In this document: positions 1 through 7,993 of the stretch, piece by piece
Numbering within the stretch: the first letter of the stretch is position 1
Layout of the letters: every line of letters starts with the position of its first letter
Source of the DNA: Alkalimonas amylolytica
GTDB taxonomy: Bacteria > Pseudomonadota > Gammaproteobacteria > Enterobacterales > Alteromonadaceae
Assembly: GCF_900107845.1 (NCBI RefSeq)
Contig: NZ_FNRM01000004.1
Location: 135,471-199,470 of the forward strand
Direction: 5' to 3'
Length of the DNA stretch: 64,000 nt
Notes under the pieces: model-generated
What the model was told of the DNA's origin: nothing
What the model saw: only the letters and a program-made list of their open reading frames with translations
Databases searched by the model: none
Translations under genes and position numbers: made by a program

Positions 1-651
1 AACGCTCAGTTTGCAGCTTTTAGCCGGATGTCTGCTTTTGTGGTGCATGATGTAAAAAACATCACAGCCCAGCTGGGCTTGCTGCTGAAAAACGCTGAGC
101 GGCACAAAGATAACCCAGAGTTTATTGAAGATGCCTTTGACACCATAGCGTCCAGTAAGCGACGCATGGACAAAATGCTGGCACAACTGATGAATAAAGA
201 ACGCAGCGAGGATAATCAATCGCGCTTTGAAGTATCGGAACTGATTGAACAGCTGATTGAAAGCCGTTGTCAGGGCCAATTACCATTGCCGGTTCTGCGA
301 CGCCATGAGCCGATAATGCTGTCACTGGATAAAGAACGCTTTAGCAACGTGCTGTTTCATCTTATTGATAACGCACAATATGCGACCCCTGATGATGGCG
401 AGGTCTGGCTGGAGCTTACCAAAGACGCCGATCAGATGCAGCTGCGCATTATCGACACTGGTAGCGGTATGAGTGCTGACTTTATCCAGCAGCGCTTATT
501 TAAACCCTTCGACTCTACCAAAGGCAATGCCGGTATGGGAATTGGGGCCTACGATGCGCTAATGTTTGTCGAGCAATTAGCAGGTACCCTTGCGGTAACA
601 AGTAAACCAAATTTTGGGACTACCTTTACCATGCGACTTCCTTTAAACTAA
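1..651 (+). CDS. prsK: PEP-CTERM system sensor histidine kinase PrsK (C-terminal part)
   Basis: The reading frame is open from base 1, so this is the C-terminal 216 residues of a longer protein whose start lies outside the window. The visible part holds the dimerisation/phosphoacceptor helix with the motif FVVHDVKN (H is the likely phosphorylated histidine). It is followed by a HATPase_c domain with an N box (HLIDNAQYA), a G1 box (DTGSGM) and a G2 box (GMGIG). The VVHDVKN segment followed by LLLKNAERHKDNPEF is typical of PrsK, the kinase paired with PrsR in exosortase/PEP-CTERM systems. Its N-terminal membrane and GAF regions are not visible. The prsR gene follows after 26 bp, so the two are probably co-transcribed. 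PrsK should phosphorylate PrsR; the signal it senses is unknown. Confidence 0.9.
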   Translation, partial: NAQFAAFSRMSAFVVHDVKNITAQLGLLLKNAERHKDNPEFIEDAFDTIASSKRRMDKMLAQLMNKERSEDNQSRFEVSELIEQLIESRCQGQLPLPVLRRHEPIMLSLDKERFSNVLFHLIDNAQYATPDDGEVWLELTKDADQMQLRIIDTGSGMSADFIQQRLFKPFDSTKGNAGMGIGAYDALMFVEQLAGTLAVTSKPNFGTTFTMRLPLN

Positions 652-677
652 CCAAGAAAAATGACAAGGATTGTGCA

Positions 678-2039
678 ATGAAGACACTGTTAATCGTCGA
701 AGATGATCTGGGTATTCAAAAACAACTGAAATGGAGTTTGCCAGATTATGAACTCGTCTTTGCTGAAGACCGAAGCTCAGCTTTAACCCAGGTTCGTCGT
801 TATGAACCTGCTGTGGTCACCCTGGATCTCGGCCTGCCGCCTGATCCGAGCAATGCATCGGAAGGCTTAGCCTGCCTCACCGACATTCTGGCCATTCACC
901 CCGATTGCAAAGTCATTATCATTACTGGCAATACCGATAAAGAACACGCGTTAAAAGCCGTTAGTCTGGGCGCCTACGATTATTATCAAAAACCCATCGA
1001 GCCAGAAGTCCTCAGCGTTATCCTGGCCAGAGCTTTTAAGCTAAGTGCACTGGAACAGGAAAACCGCTATCTGCGTCACTCCGGTTTGCATCAACAGGAT
1101 ATTATCGGCAACAGCGACTCTATTTTAAAAGCCTGCCGCATGGTAGAAAAAATAGCGCCGACAGAAATTACTACCTTGCTGCAAGGGGAAAGTGGTACCG
1201 GTAAAGAAGTCTTTGCCCGCAGCATCCACAAACAAAGCCCCCGCGCCGATAAACCCTTTGTCGCTATCAACTGCGCATCCATTCCGGAAAACCTGCTGGA
1301 AAGCGAGTTATTTGGCTACGAGAAAGGGGCTTTCACCGGGGCCAATAAAACCACCCTGGGTAAGATTGAATGTGCCAATGGAGGCACCCTGTTGCTGGAT
1401 GAAATCGGCGATATGCCATTAAGTCTGCAAGCCAAGATGCTCCGATTCTTACAGGAAAGGGTCATTGAGCGCTTAGGTGGCCGGCAGGTAATCGAAGTGG
1501 ATGTGCGCGTAATTTGCGCCACGCACCGCAATTTAGCGGAGATGGTGGCTGAGCAGACGTTTCGGGAAGACTTGTACTATCGTGTCAGCGAGATGACGCT
1601 GTTTATACCACCACTGCGTGATCGTGGCCAGGATGTGGTGATCATAGCTAAAGCCTTGCTGCACAAATTTAATCAAGAGTTCAAGACCCAGGTGCACACC
1701 TTTTCTGAAGATGCCATTCAGGCTTTACTTAGTCATCGCTGGCCTGGGAATATTCGTGAGCTGCAAAATAAACTGAAGTCAGCCGTGATTCTGGCAGATA
1801 GTAAGCAGATCACGGCCGATGATCTTGGTTTGGCAGCGAGCAGCGAGCAAAGCGCACCCAGGACATTGCGAAAAGTACGTGAAGATGCGGAAAGCCAGGC
1901 TATTCGTGAAGCCTATGCTCTGAGTAATGGCAATTTATCCAAAACAGCCGATCTGCTCGGTGTTACCCGGCCAACGCTCTATTCTTTAATTGATAAGTAC
2001 CGTCTGCTTGAGCTCAGAAACAATGAGCTCACGAGCTAA
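678..2039 (+). CDS. prsR: PEP-CTERM-box response regulator PrsR, sigma-54 activator
   Basis: A 453-residue NtrC-type activator. The N-terminal receiver has acidic residues ED near position 8 and the phosphoacceptor Asp50 (TLDLGLPP). The central AAA+ domain has Walker A GESGTGKE at 170-177, the sigma-54 contact loop GAFTGA at 217-222, and Walker B LLLDEI near 240. The C-terminal Fis-type helix-turn-helix (NLSKTADLLGVTRPTLY) lies near 415-440. The PrsR family activates sigma-54 promoters of PEP-CTERM genes. Within this window three such promoters (at 4947, 19442 and 20521) carry a shared upstream box that is a plausible PrsR site. The RBS is AAGGA upstream of the ATG. It forms a two-gene unit with prsK and converges on the HPr-rel-A operon. 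Confidence 0.95.
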   Translation: MKTLLIVEDDLGIQKQLKWSLPDYELVFAEDRSSALTQVRRYEPAVVTLDLGLPPDPSNASEGLACLTDILAIHPDCKVIIITGNTDKEHALKAVSLGAYDYYQKPIEPEVLSVILARAFKLSALEQENRYLRHSGLHQQDIIGNSDSILKACRMVEKIAPTEITTLLQGESGTGKEVFARSIHKQSPRADKPFVAINCASIPENLLESELFGYEKGAFTGANKTTLGKIECANGGTLLLDEIGDMPLSLQAKMLRFLQERVIERLGGRQVIEVDVRVICATHRNLAEMVAEQTFREDLYYRVSEMTLFIPPLRDRGQDVVIIAKALLHKFNQEFKTQVHTFSEDAIQALLSHRWPGNIRELQNKLKSAVILADSKQITADDLGLAASSEQSAPRTLRKVREDAESQAIREAYALSNGNLSKTADLLGVTRPTLYSLIDKYRLLELRNNELTS

Positions 2040-2061
2040 AACCAACTGAATAACCTGGCGC

Positions 2062-3168
2062 CTAGCGGCGCTCAGGCTCGAAGTAGCTTTTGCCAAGCAC
2101 GGCGACCATTGCTCCACGGCTACTTTTAACAATAAGATGCCAGAGCAAAATCGACACAGGCATCTTTAACCAGTGACCACGTAACCAGCAAAGTGTATCT
2201 GCCAGTTTATCTTGCCAGTTATCGGTAACAGGATGGCGCGGTGCTAAAACCCGCTTAAATGCAAAATCAAGTATTGCCTGATTCTTTGTAACCCCATGCT
2301 GTCTTTCCAACCGCTGATAAAAATCATCAGGAAATGCAGTGGCTAAAATACTTCGACAGTAACGACACGCCAGAAAAAGCTCAGTGCAAAAACCCGTTGC
2401 TGTTGCCAGCTCAAATAAAGCATCCCACTGCGCGGGCTGTTTGAATTGCAGAAACAATAAATGCAAGTCCGTCAGATCGCGAAAGCCATTTTTAAATTCT
2501 TCATTAAACAGCAAGTGAATGATGCTGTGCAGAGTCATCGCTGGCAGAGTCAATACCTGGTACCCCTGCTCCGTCGTTACCAGGTGTGTTAGAAAGTGAC
2601 TTATATCCGGCGCCCGGCCAGAAACCGGAGGTACCAAATTGTGGTGAATATCAATGATGGTGCCTCTGCTGTGATGACGGACAGGGGGTATTTCATGGGT
2701 CCACTGTCGGTAGTAATGCTGATCATAGGGTGTCATCGGTTCGCCAAAGTAACCATGAAGCGCCAAACGCTGCTCAACGGAAGTAATCGCCTCCTTTGGC
2801 ACCAGGATATCAATATCGCTGTAAGTCCGCCCCTGCCCAATGGATGCACCAAGCGCCAATGAGTATGCGGCCCCTTTCAAAAAAAGTGGGGTAACTTTGA
2901 GCGGTGCCAGCAATGTGACCAGTTCACTCGCTTCAAAAGCAACCTGATTACATTGTTTCCGAGCCAGGATCTCTGCATTTTGTAGATGGTGTCGGGCATA
3001 AGCAGGCAGTGCGTCAAACACTGCGGCCTGCCGAAACAGATGGCTATACCGTGCCAACAACTGTTGCTTTCGAAGCAACCGAATAATCAGCACCCAGTCC
3101 TGTTTAGGGACCGTTGCGGCGAGCTGCGGCTCCTTTATTAACGCAATGAGCCAACTAGCGCCCTGCAT
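2062..3168 (-). CDS. Nucleotidyltransferase-family protein of the HPr-rel-A operon
   Basis: A 368-residue protein resembling the uncharacterised nucleotidyltransferase family PF14907. The visible nucleotidyltransferase core is LKG near residue 99, then YSDIDILV with Asp118 and Asp120 as the likely metal-binding pair. The remainder is helical with many His and Trp residues. I chose the ATG at 3168 over a TTG at 3171 because AGGAG sits 7 nt upstream of the ATG; this overlaps the end of the kinase gene by 14 bp, so translation is probably coupled. It is the last gene of a four-gene operon with an HprK-related kinase and a PqqD-like protein. This family recurs beside exosortase and peptide-modification clusters. 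The substrate is unknown; transfer of a nucleotide or phosphonucleotide to the Tat-exported protein or to a carrier is only a guess. Confidence 0.75.
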   Translation of the reverse strand: MQGASWLIALIKEPQLAATVPKQDWVLIIRLLRKQQLLARYSHLFRQAAVFDALPAYARHHLQNAEILARKQCNQVAFEASELVTLLAPLKVTPLFLKGAAYSLALGASIGQGRTYSDIDILVPKEAITSVEQRLALHGYFGEPMTPYDQHYYRQWTHEIPPVRHHSRGTIIDIHHNLVPPVSGRAPDISHFLTHLVTTEQGYQVLTLPAMTLHSIIHLLFNEEFKNGFRDLTDLHLLFLQFKQPAQWDALFELATATGFCTELFLACRYCRSILATAFPDDFYQRLERQHGVTKNQAILDFAFKRVLAPRHPVTDNWQDKLADTLCWLRGHWLKMPVSILLWHLIVKSSRGAMVAVLGKSYFEPERR

Positions 3169-4024
3169 CAATCAACTCCTGTTGCAAAAACTCCGCCACC
3201 AAAGCCAGATCATTGTAAAAGATTTCAAATCCAGCCACCCGATCGATGAGCTGGCATAAGGTGACGAAACCATCATTACCAATCACACCATAATTAAAGG
3301 CATTCTGAGCCAGCTGCATAAAGCTTTGCGTTTTATCAAGCTTATAAATATCCAACTCGGTATCAGAGCGGTAGTTAGGAAACACCACACCCACTATCTC
3401 TGCCGGCTCCTTATTCTGCTGCCAGCTACTTTCTGGCGGTGAAAGATGGATCACATCCCCTTTATGCGTATCGCTTGCTACTGTCGAATAGATAGCGTCA
3501 GGAAACCACTGCTTTGCTAGGGTGATGGAGTTATTTTTAAGGCAGATAGGTCGGACAAAGGGAATCACGGTTCGGCTATGCGGTTGTATCAGCGCCATTT
3601 CATCCGAAAGTAAGCGCCAACCATGAAATGCCAACCAGGTCGTCAAGGTGCTTTTGCCCGACCCAGGTGGTGCTGGAAACAAAATGGCTTTGTTGTCTTT
3701 GGCCAGTACCGCAGCATGAATAATGACGTATTGCATCTCATGGGTTGCAACACACCAGTTCATGCCCCACTCCAGCATGGCGTATGCCTGCTGTTGCTGC
3801 AAAGGCTGAAACGGCTCTTGCTGATCGGCAAAAAAACGTGCCTGCGGACGGTAAAATCGTCGTATCCCTTCCGCTTTTTGCACCGAGACAAAATAATCAG
3901 GGTAAGAGGCCATGTCTACCAAGCGGCTGCCATACAGCCGCTTCAAATTATCAACTACAAGTGGAATATCGGTTCGAACTTCGAAAGTAAAAGGCGGAAG
4001 AAGTAAAGACTGGTGACTAGGCAT
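3155..4024 (-). CDS. HprK-related kinase A
   Basis: A 289-residue P-loop protein of the HprK-related kinase A type. Walker A is PPGSGKST at 119-126, preceded by a hydrophobic strand and IIHAA (His103). It is followed by LLSDEMALI near 138-146, equivalent to the second acidic motif of HPr kinase/phosphorylase. True HprK phosphorylates Ser46 of HPr; no HPr gene or PTS component is visible here, so the target is unknown. I chose the ATG at 4024 because it overlaps the preceding pqqD-like gene by 8 bp, as in other tightly coupled operons. A longer frame to 4111 would run back inside that gene. Neighbours are the PqqD-like chaperone upstream and the nucleotidyltransferase downstream. Confidence 0.8.
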   Translation of the reverse strand: MPSHQSLLLPPFTFEVRTDIPLVVDNLKRLYGSRLVDMASYPDYFVSVQKAEGIRRFYRPQARFFADQQEPFQPLQQQQAYAMLEWGMNWCVATHEMQYVIIHAAVLAKDNKAILFPAPPGSGKSTLTTWLAFHGWRLLSDEMALIQPHSRTVIPFVRPICLKNNSITLAKQWFPDAIYSTVASDTHKGDVIHLSPPESSWQQNKEPAEIVGVVFPNYRSDTELDIYKLDKTQSFMQLAQNAFNYGVIGNDGFVTLCQLIDRVAGFEIFYNDLALVAEFLQQELIDAGR

Positions 4025-4253
4025 TCGCTTTCCCGGGACTCTGTGAGGGAAGCTTAAGCATGCGGGATAAAGCGTGCAGTTCTTGTGCCTGAACGCTGGT
4101 GTCAGTTTCACCGTTCGAAACCAGCCTTTCTAATTGCTGTGCGGTTAAAGAAACACCGAGCGTTTCACCAGTCACCTGATTGAAAAAGACAGTACCTGAA
4201 CCATCGGAAAAACTATGGACGACCACATGCTCCAGTAAAACATCATGCAACAT
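4017..4253 (-). CDS. HPr-rel-A system PqqD-family peptide chaperone
   Basis: A 78-residue protein with the PqqD/RRE-like pattern: a short N-terminal segment, GSGTVFFNQVTGET (the beta-hairpin carrying the 'N-x-x-T-G-E' turn), then a helix (LTAQQLERLVS) and a second helix (AQELHALSRMLKL). PqqD proteins bind a substrate peptide and present it to a modifying enzyme, usually a radical SAM enzyme. No radical SAM gene is in this operon, where the partner is the HprK-related kinase. The start is taken at ATG 4253, since the TTG at 4256 is unlikely; no strong Shine-Dalgarno is visible. The gene lies 29 bp downstream of the Tat-signal protein gene. The Tat protein is a natural candidate for the bound peptide. 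Confidence 0.75.
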   Translation of the reverse strand: MLHDVLLEHVVVHSFSDGSGTVFFNQVTGETLGVSLTAQQLERLVSNGETDTSVQAQELHALSRMLKLPSQSPGKANA

Positions 4254-4282
4254 CAATGGGTATCTAGCCTAAGGACGACAAC

Positions 4283-4888
4283 TTAACTGCACTGAAATGA
4301 GCCTGGATGTCTATTGTTGACTAAATCCTCAAACTCTTTCGATAACACCGCTGTATTATTCTGGCTAGCCAGATTCCACAAATAATTGGCCAAGTCACCC
4401 GCAGTTTGCAGTGCAGGACTGCTACCAATCACAGGAAAATAGATACCAAATTGGCCATGGTAAACAGCGTTCATATAGACAGCAGCCATAAAACGGTTGA
4501 TTTTGGTTGAACCGATAAACTCGCCGTTCACCTGCAACACATCAGCCATTAAAATTTCACCGATTGGCTTAGACGGATTCGGAGGCAAGTCTAAAGGATG
4601 CCCTGGGAAAATATCGGTGAAGCGGGCCGATGTCTCCGCAAACGAATTGGCCTGAGAACCATTGCCATTATTACCAAAAAAGCCGGAAGATTTCAGATGT
4701 AGGCATTGACCGTTGGCAAAGTCAGAGCCATGGCCTGAAGCAACGATGGACTGCGCAATACCGCCACTACCAGCCCATACGGAGCGGGCAGGCAAGGAAG
4801 CAACCACAATGCCAACACCGGTACGCATTAGGAACTTACGTCGGCTCTGGCTGGTTGACTTGGTTACGTTTTGATCCTTCATTTCCAT
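4283..4888 (-). CDS. Tat-exported protein heading the HPr-rel-A operon
   Basis: A 201-residue protein of unknown function with a clear twin-arginine signal: SRRKFL at residues 15-20, a hydrophobic stretch (GIVVASLPA), and a probable signal peptidase site after SVWA. The mature part is Gly/Asn/Ser rich (a GNNGNG segment). It holds a segment predicting a folded domain (LQVNGEFIGSTKINRFMAAVY) and ends in FQCS, with a near-terminal cysteine. Start: ATG 4888 has AGGAG 9 nt upstream; a TTG at 4891 is also possible. The gene directly follows a sigma-54 promoter. As first gene of an operon with a PqqD-like chaperone, kinase and nucleotidyltransferase, it may be the modified substrate. That is inference; I do not recognise a named family. 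Confidence 0.65.
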   Translation of the reverse strand: MEMKDQNVTKSTSQSRRKFLMRTGVGIVVASLPARSVWAGSGGIAQSIVASGHGSDFANGQCLHLKSSGFFGNNGNGSQANSFAETSARFTDIFPGHPLDLPPNPSKPIGEILMADVLQVNGEFIGSTKINRFMAAVYMNAVYHGQFGIYFPVIGSSPALQTAGDLANYLWNLASQNNTAVLSKEFEDLVNNRHPGSFQCS

Positions 4889-4897
4889 CAAAAACTA

Positions 4898-4902
4898 CTC
4901 CT
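4898..4902 (-). promoter_or_regulatory. RBS deciding the start of the Tat-signal gene
   Basis: AGGAG on the minus strand lies 9 nt before ATG 4888 and 6 nt before TTG 4891. It supports one of these two starts, with the ATG preferred by codon. Confidence 0.6.
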
Positions 4903-4946
4903 TTAAACAACGTGCCTTGCTTAAGCTTGCTATACGATTTAAAGAT

Positions 4947-4961
4947 GCAAAAATCACACCA
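4947..4961 (-). promoter_or_regulatory. Sigma-54 (-24/-12) promoter of the HPr-rel-A operon
   Basis: On the minus strand the sequence is TGGTGTG-ATTT-TTGC. It matches TGGCACG-N4-TTGC at the invariant GG (-24) and GC (-12) with exact 10-bp spacing. Transcription would start near 4936, giving a leader of roughly 47 nt before ATG 4888. The 17-bp box at 5024-5040 lies 62 bp upstream. Confidence 0.75.
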
Positions 4962-5023
4962 CAAAAAATTTTTTTTATAATACAGCAAGCTATCTAGTTA
5001 ACTCTGCAAGAGGTGACTGCCTC

Positions 5024-5040
5024 TGTAAAATTTTCAGACA
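5024..5040 (-). promoter_or_regulatory. Candidate PrsR box upstream of the HPr-rel-A operon
   Basis: Read toward the operon the box is TGTCTGAAAATTTTACA. It matches the box before the second PEP-CTERM gene (20442-20458) at TGTC-G and TTTACA, in the same orientation and at an identical 62-bp distance from the -24 element. Assignment to PrsR is inference from gene context. Confidence 0.6.
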
Positions 5041-5106
5041 GCCAGTATGGACATGACTCATCATAACTCAAAATGATGAATCTGAATAGTTCTTCATCAA
5101 TGCCCC

Positions 5107-5142
5107 ATAAAAACAAAAGGCTCAATACAGTATTGAGCCTTT
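5107..5142 (-). terminator. Rho-independent terminator of the TonB operon
   Basis: A perfect 12-bp stem (5116-5127 with 5131-5142, 3-nt loop) is followed on the minus strand by a T-rich run. It lies just after the stop codon of the TPR gene at 5165. Confidence 0.9.
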
Positions 5143-5164
5143 CACAGTTAAAAGCAGCGGGAGT

Positions 5165-6436
5165 TTATAAGGTTACGCCCTTCATCTTGGCTTTATCCCG
5201 AATATAGTCTTCCCAGCTACGTGCCTGGCGCGCTAGCGCCGTGTCACGACGTGCCTGCTGAGCTGCAGCTAAAGCCTGAGGATACTGCTCCAGATAAAAA
5301 TGAGCAGCTACCAAACTCATATGCACCCGACCAGGATTTTCCACATTCAGTTCCAGCGCACGGTTAAATGCGGTAATCGCATTGCGATAGCGCTGGATAG
5401 AAAGTAACGCTTCACCCTGACGGCGGAATGCCTCGGCATCATTGTCCAACTGACCAGCCCGACCGTAAAACTCTGCCGCTTTGGCATATTCACGTGCCGC
5501 CTGGTAATTGCTGGCAATGGCCATCAGAATTTGACGATTTTCCGGAATAACCCCATCTTTCACTTTTTGCTCAAACAGTGCTGCTGCTTTGAATGACATC
5601 TCATTGTTAGCAAAGGTTTGACCAAACATCTGAAAGTGAGTACGTGACTCCAGGTAGCCCAGTATATTGGCTACTCGCAGCGCCGAAAGCGATTTCTGGA
5701 ACTCTTCCTGCATCTGATACGTATTGCCCAGATAGAACCACCATTGAGCACTATCTGGAAACAAGGTGACCATTTGCTCAAGGACCTGGGTCGCTTCAGG
5801 GATACGCTGAGCACCATACAAAGCACTTAACTTGGCTTGATAGTAGTTTTCACGCGGCTCATCAGACAATGCCAAAGCACGATTAATCGGCTGCACAGCG
5901 TTATCGTACTGTTCCATTTGCAGGAATGCACCGGCAATACGGAAGTAGACATCATGCCGCTCTTCACCTGTGAAACGCATCCAAGCGCGATAAGCCTCGA
6001 TAGCCTGCTGATATTTCTCTTCCTGTAGCAGCAAGTTACCAATATTTTCAAGCGTAGCGGCTTGATCATTAAAGCTTAAAATATCTGGCCGAGCTGCACG
6101 TTGCAAGTAATCAATCGCTTTGGTGTTGTCAGTGCCAACATACAACTGCCCAATCAAGCGATCCACAAAAGCACGGTCAAAGTCAGAGCTGGTTCGGGTA
6201 TCCAGTAAAACTTTCAGTGCTTCCTGGATTTGATCTTCATTGTACAAATCAATAGCACGTGTCAATGACCGACCTGTTCGCTCAGTTACCACTTGGCTGC
6301 GGCGATCTTTACGCTCCTGGATCCGTTGCTGCTGTTGCGCAGCTGTTTCAGCCAGGCTAGCCGGTACATAGAAAGAACCTGCAGTTAACGCAAATGCGAT
6401 TGCCAGTGCTGAGCTGAGTTTTGTTAACTTAGTCAT
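5165..6436 (-). CDS. Tetratricopeptide-repeat protein of the TtpC-type TonB operon
   Basis: A 423-residue exported protein with a signal peptide (ALAIAFALTAGSFYVPASLA, cleavage after SLA). Many TPR-like helical pairs follow (for example YQQAIEAYRAWMRFT, YDNAVQPINRALAL, YRNAITAFNRALEL). Such a periplasmic TPR protein closes TonB2/TtpC operons in Alteromonadales and Vibrionales and probably scaffolds the envelope-spanning complex. Start: ATG 6436 has GGAGG 6 nt upstream; ATG 6439 overlaps the tonB stop and is the alternative. The gene follows tonB with overlapping or adjacent stop and start codons, and the operon ends at a strong terminator 25 bp downstream. Confidence 0.85.
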   Translation of the reverse strand: MTKLTKLSSALAIAFALTAGSFYVPASLAETAAQQQQRIQERKDRRSQVVTERTGRSLTRAIDLYNEDQIQEALKVLLDTRTSSDFDRAFVDRLIGQLYVGTDNTKAIDYLQRAARPDILSFNDQAATLENIGNLLLQEEKYQQAIEAYRAWMRFTGEERHDVYFRIAGAFLQMEQYDNAVQPINRALALSDEPRENYYQAKLSALYGAQRIPEATQVLEQMVTLFPDSAQWWFYLGNTYQMQEEFQKSLSALRVANILGYLESRTHFQMFGQTFANNEMSFKAAALFEQKVKDGVIPENRQILMAIASNYQAAREYAKAAEFYGRAGQLDNDAEAFRRQGEALLSIQRYRNAITAFNRALELNVENPGRVHMSLVAAHFYLEQYPQALAAAQQARRDTALARQARSWEDYIRDKAKMKGVTL

Positions 6437-6438
6437 CA

Positions 6439-7050
6439 TCAACCTCCGGCCATATCAAGCGTAAAGTCTAGCTGAACTTGCAGGCCATGCTGCTGTTGCG
6501 GACGACCATCAACAATTTTTGGCTGATAACGCCAGCGGCGTAACGCACGGATTGCTTCACGGTCGAACACACGACGTGGTTCTGCTTCAATCACTTCAAC
6601 ATTATCAACACTACCATCTTCCATAATGCTAAAGCTTAAACGAACCCAGCCTTGCAAACCGTCACGTGCTGCCTGAACCGGGTAACGCGGCTCAATCCGG
6701 ACGATAGGTTGAGCATCACCATCGCGCATTAAAGCACCTGATGGATCGCCAATACCACTTGACGCGCCGCCTAAATCCAGACCAGGCATATTAAAGCCTA
6801 TCGCACCTGACACATCGGTTTGATCCGGAGGCGTCTGTGGTTGCTGCGGTGGCTGCGCCGGTGGTGGCGGCGGCGGTGGCCGGCGTACCTGCGTATCCAT
6901 ATCTGGCGGTGTGGTATTAATTTCTACAACAATCCGCTCTTGCTCGTTATCGCGACGCTCCCCGGTCCCTTTGACCAGGGTCGCCATTAACAAGAACAAT
7001 AGAAACGTTACCACAGCACCAAGAAATAGCGATGTTAGTAAACGTGCCAT
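6439..7050 (-). CDS. tonB: Energy transducer TonB (TtpB-like)
   Basis: A 203-residue TonB. It has an N-terminal membrane anchor (LLTSLFLGAVVTFLLFLLM), a short proline-rich periplasmic linker (RRPPPPPPPAQPPQQP) and a C-terminal TonB domain from about residue 110 (PRYPVQAARDGLQGWVRLSF, then RRWRYQPKIVDG). It couples the proton motive force gathered by ExbB/ExbD to outer-membrane receptors such as the partial one at the right end of the window. ATG 7050 was chosen because it lies 4 bp beyond the exbD stop; an upstream in-frame start would lie inside exbD and lengthen the N-terminus without an anchor. It is a paralogue of the TonB at 35899-36543. Confidence 0.92.
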   Translation of the reverse strand: MARLLTSLFLGAVVTFLLFLLMATLVKGTGERRDNEQERIVVEINTTPPDMDTQVRRPPPPPPPAQPPQQPQTPPDQTDVSGAIGFNMPGLDLGGASSGIGDPSGALMRDGDAQPIVRIEPRYPVQAARDGLQGWVRLSFSIMEDGSVDNVEVIEAEPRRVFDREAIRALRRWRYQPKIVDGRPQQQHGLQVQLDFTLDMAGG

Positions 7051-7054
7051 AGTA

Positions 7055-7453
7055 TCACTGCTCCCCGGCGATCGTGATGATGTAATCACCTGCCGCTTTG
7101 ATTTGATCCATGACTTCCATTACCCGACCATGCTGTGTTTCTTTGTCTGCCTGAATGATAATGGTATCAGTTGGCGACTCAGCAACCAGACGTTCAATGT
7201 TAGCGGCAACCCGCTCGACATCAACCATCCGACGGTCCATCCAGATCTCACCATTTGGACGAATGGCGATAAAGATGGTGGCGCTTGGTTTTTGCTGGGC
7301 CTGAGTTGACTCAGGTTTGTTCACGTCGATACCGGCTTCTTTCACGAATGAAGTTGTCACGATAAAGAAGATCAACATAATGAAAACGATATCCATCATC
7401 GGCGTAATGTCGATTTGGGCCTCATCGTCTTCACGAATACGTTTACGTGCCAT
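7055..7453 (-). CDS. exbD: ExbD-family biopolymer transport protein
   Basis: A 132-residue ExbD/TolR protein. A basic, acidic N-terminus (ARKRIREDDEAQIDITPMMD) is followed by a single transmembrane helix (IVFIMLIFFIVTTSFV) carrying the conserved Asp needed for proton use in the segment D-I-V-F. The periplasmic domain ends IIIQADKETQHGRVMEVMDQ, the usual ExbD signature. It forms the stator/proton channel complex with the ExbB protein encoded 12 bp upstream and drives the TonB encoded just downstream. Confidence 0.93.
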   Translation of the reverse strand: MARKRIREDDEAQIDITPMMDIVFIMLIFFIVTTSFVKEAGIDVNKPESTQAQQKPSATIFIAIRPNGEIWMDRRMVDVERVAANIERLVAESPTDTIIIQADKETQHGRVMEVMDQIKAAGDYIITIAGEQ

Positions 7454-7465
7454 AAAAATCTCTCT

Positions 7466-7993
7466 TTAATGATGCGGTAAGCTATCAACCAAGCTTGCTT
7501 TTTCCCGCTTTGCTCTGATTTCTAACCGCGAGCTGAAAAAGACCCCGGAAAGTGCAGCTACCATTCCAGACATGGTCGGGATAGTGGCCATCGAGATACC
7601 AGACGCCATGGTTCTTGGGTTACCGGTACCCTGGGTAGCCATGACGTCAAAGACGGCAATCATCCCGGTGACGGTGCCCAGTAGTCCGATCAGCGGACAC
7701 ATAGCGACCAGTGTCTTTATCAGCAGCATATTCTGGTCAATTTTTGTTGTTGCTTCAGAAATCCAGGTATCACGGATTTTATGAGCATACCAAGACGTAG
7801 TGTCTTCACGGGCATCCCAGCGGGCGATAATCGCTTTCTTTTCCTTTGGGAAAACCGCTTTCAGATACCAGTAGCGCTCTAACATTAAGAACCACATGAT
7901 GAAGAGCACCAGGGCGACAATGTACAAGACATTGCCCCCGGTATGAATAAAATCCTGTACCGATTCCCACAGCTCAATCAGCTGGAGCATCAT
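7466..7993 (-). CDS. exbB: ExbB-family proton channel protein
   Basis: A 175-residue MotA/TolQ/ExbB protein. The first membrane helix is near residues 17-37 (NVLYIVALVLFIMWFLML). The conserved channel core follows: PLIGLLGTVTGMIAVFDVM near 95-115 and MATIPTMSGMVAALSGVFF near 135-155. It is short, as in TonB2-type ExbB proteins. Its ATG at 7993 overlaps the stop of the longer ExbB-like TtpC gene (TAATG), so translation is probably coupled. It works with ExbD and TonB in the inner membrane. Confidence 0.93.
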   Translation of the reverse strand: MMLQLIELWESVQDFIHTGGNVLYIVALVLFIMWFLMLERYWYLKAVFPKEKKAIIARWDAREDTTSWYAHKIRDTWISEATTKIDQNMLLIKTLVAMCPLIGLLGTVTGMIAVFDVMATQGTGNPRTMASGISMATIPTMSGMVAALSGVFFSSRLEIRAKREKASLVDSLPHH

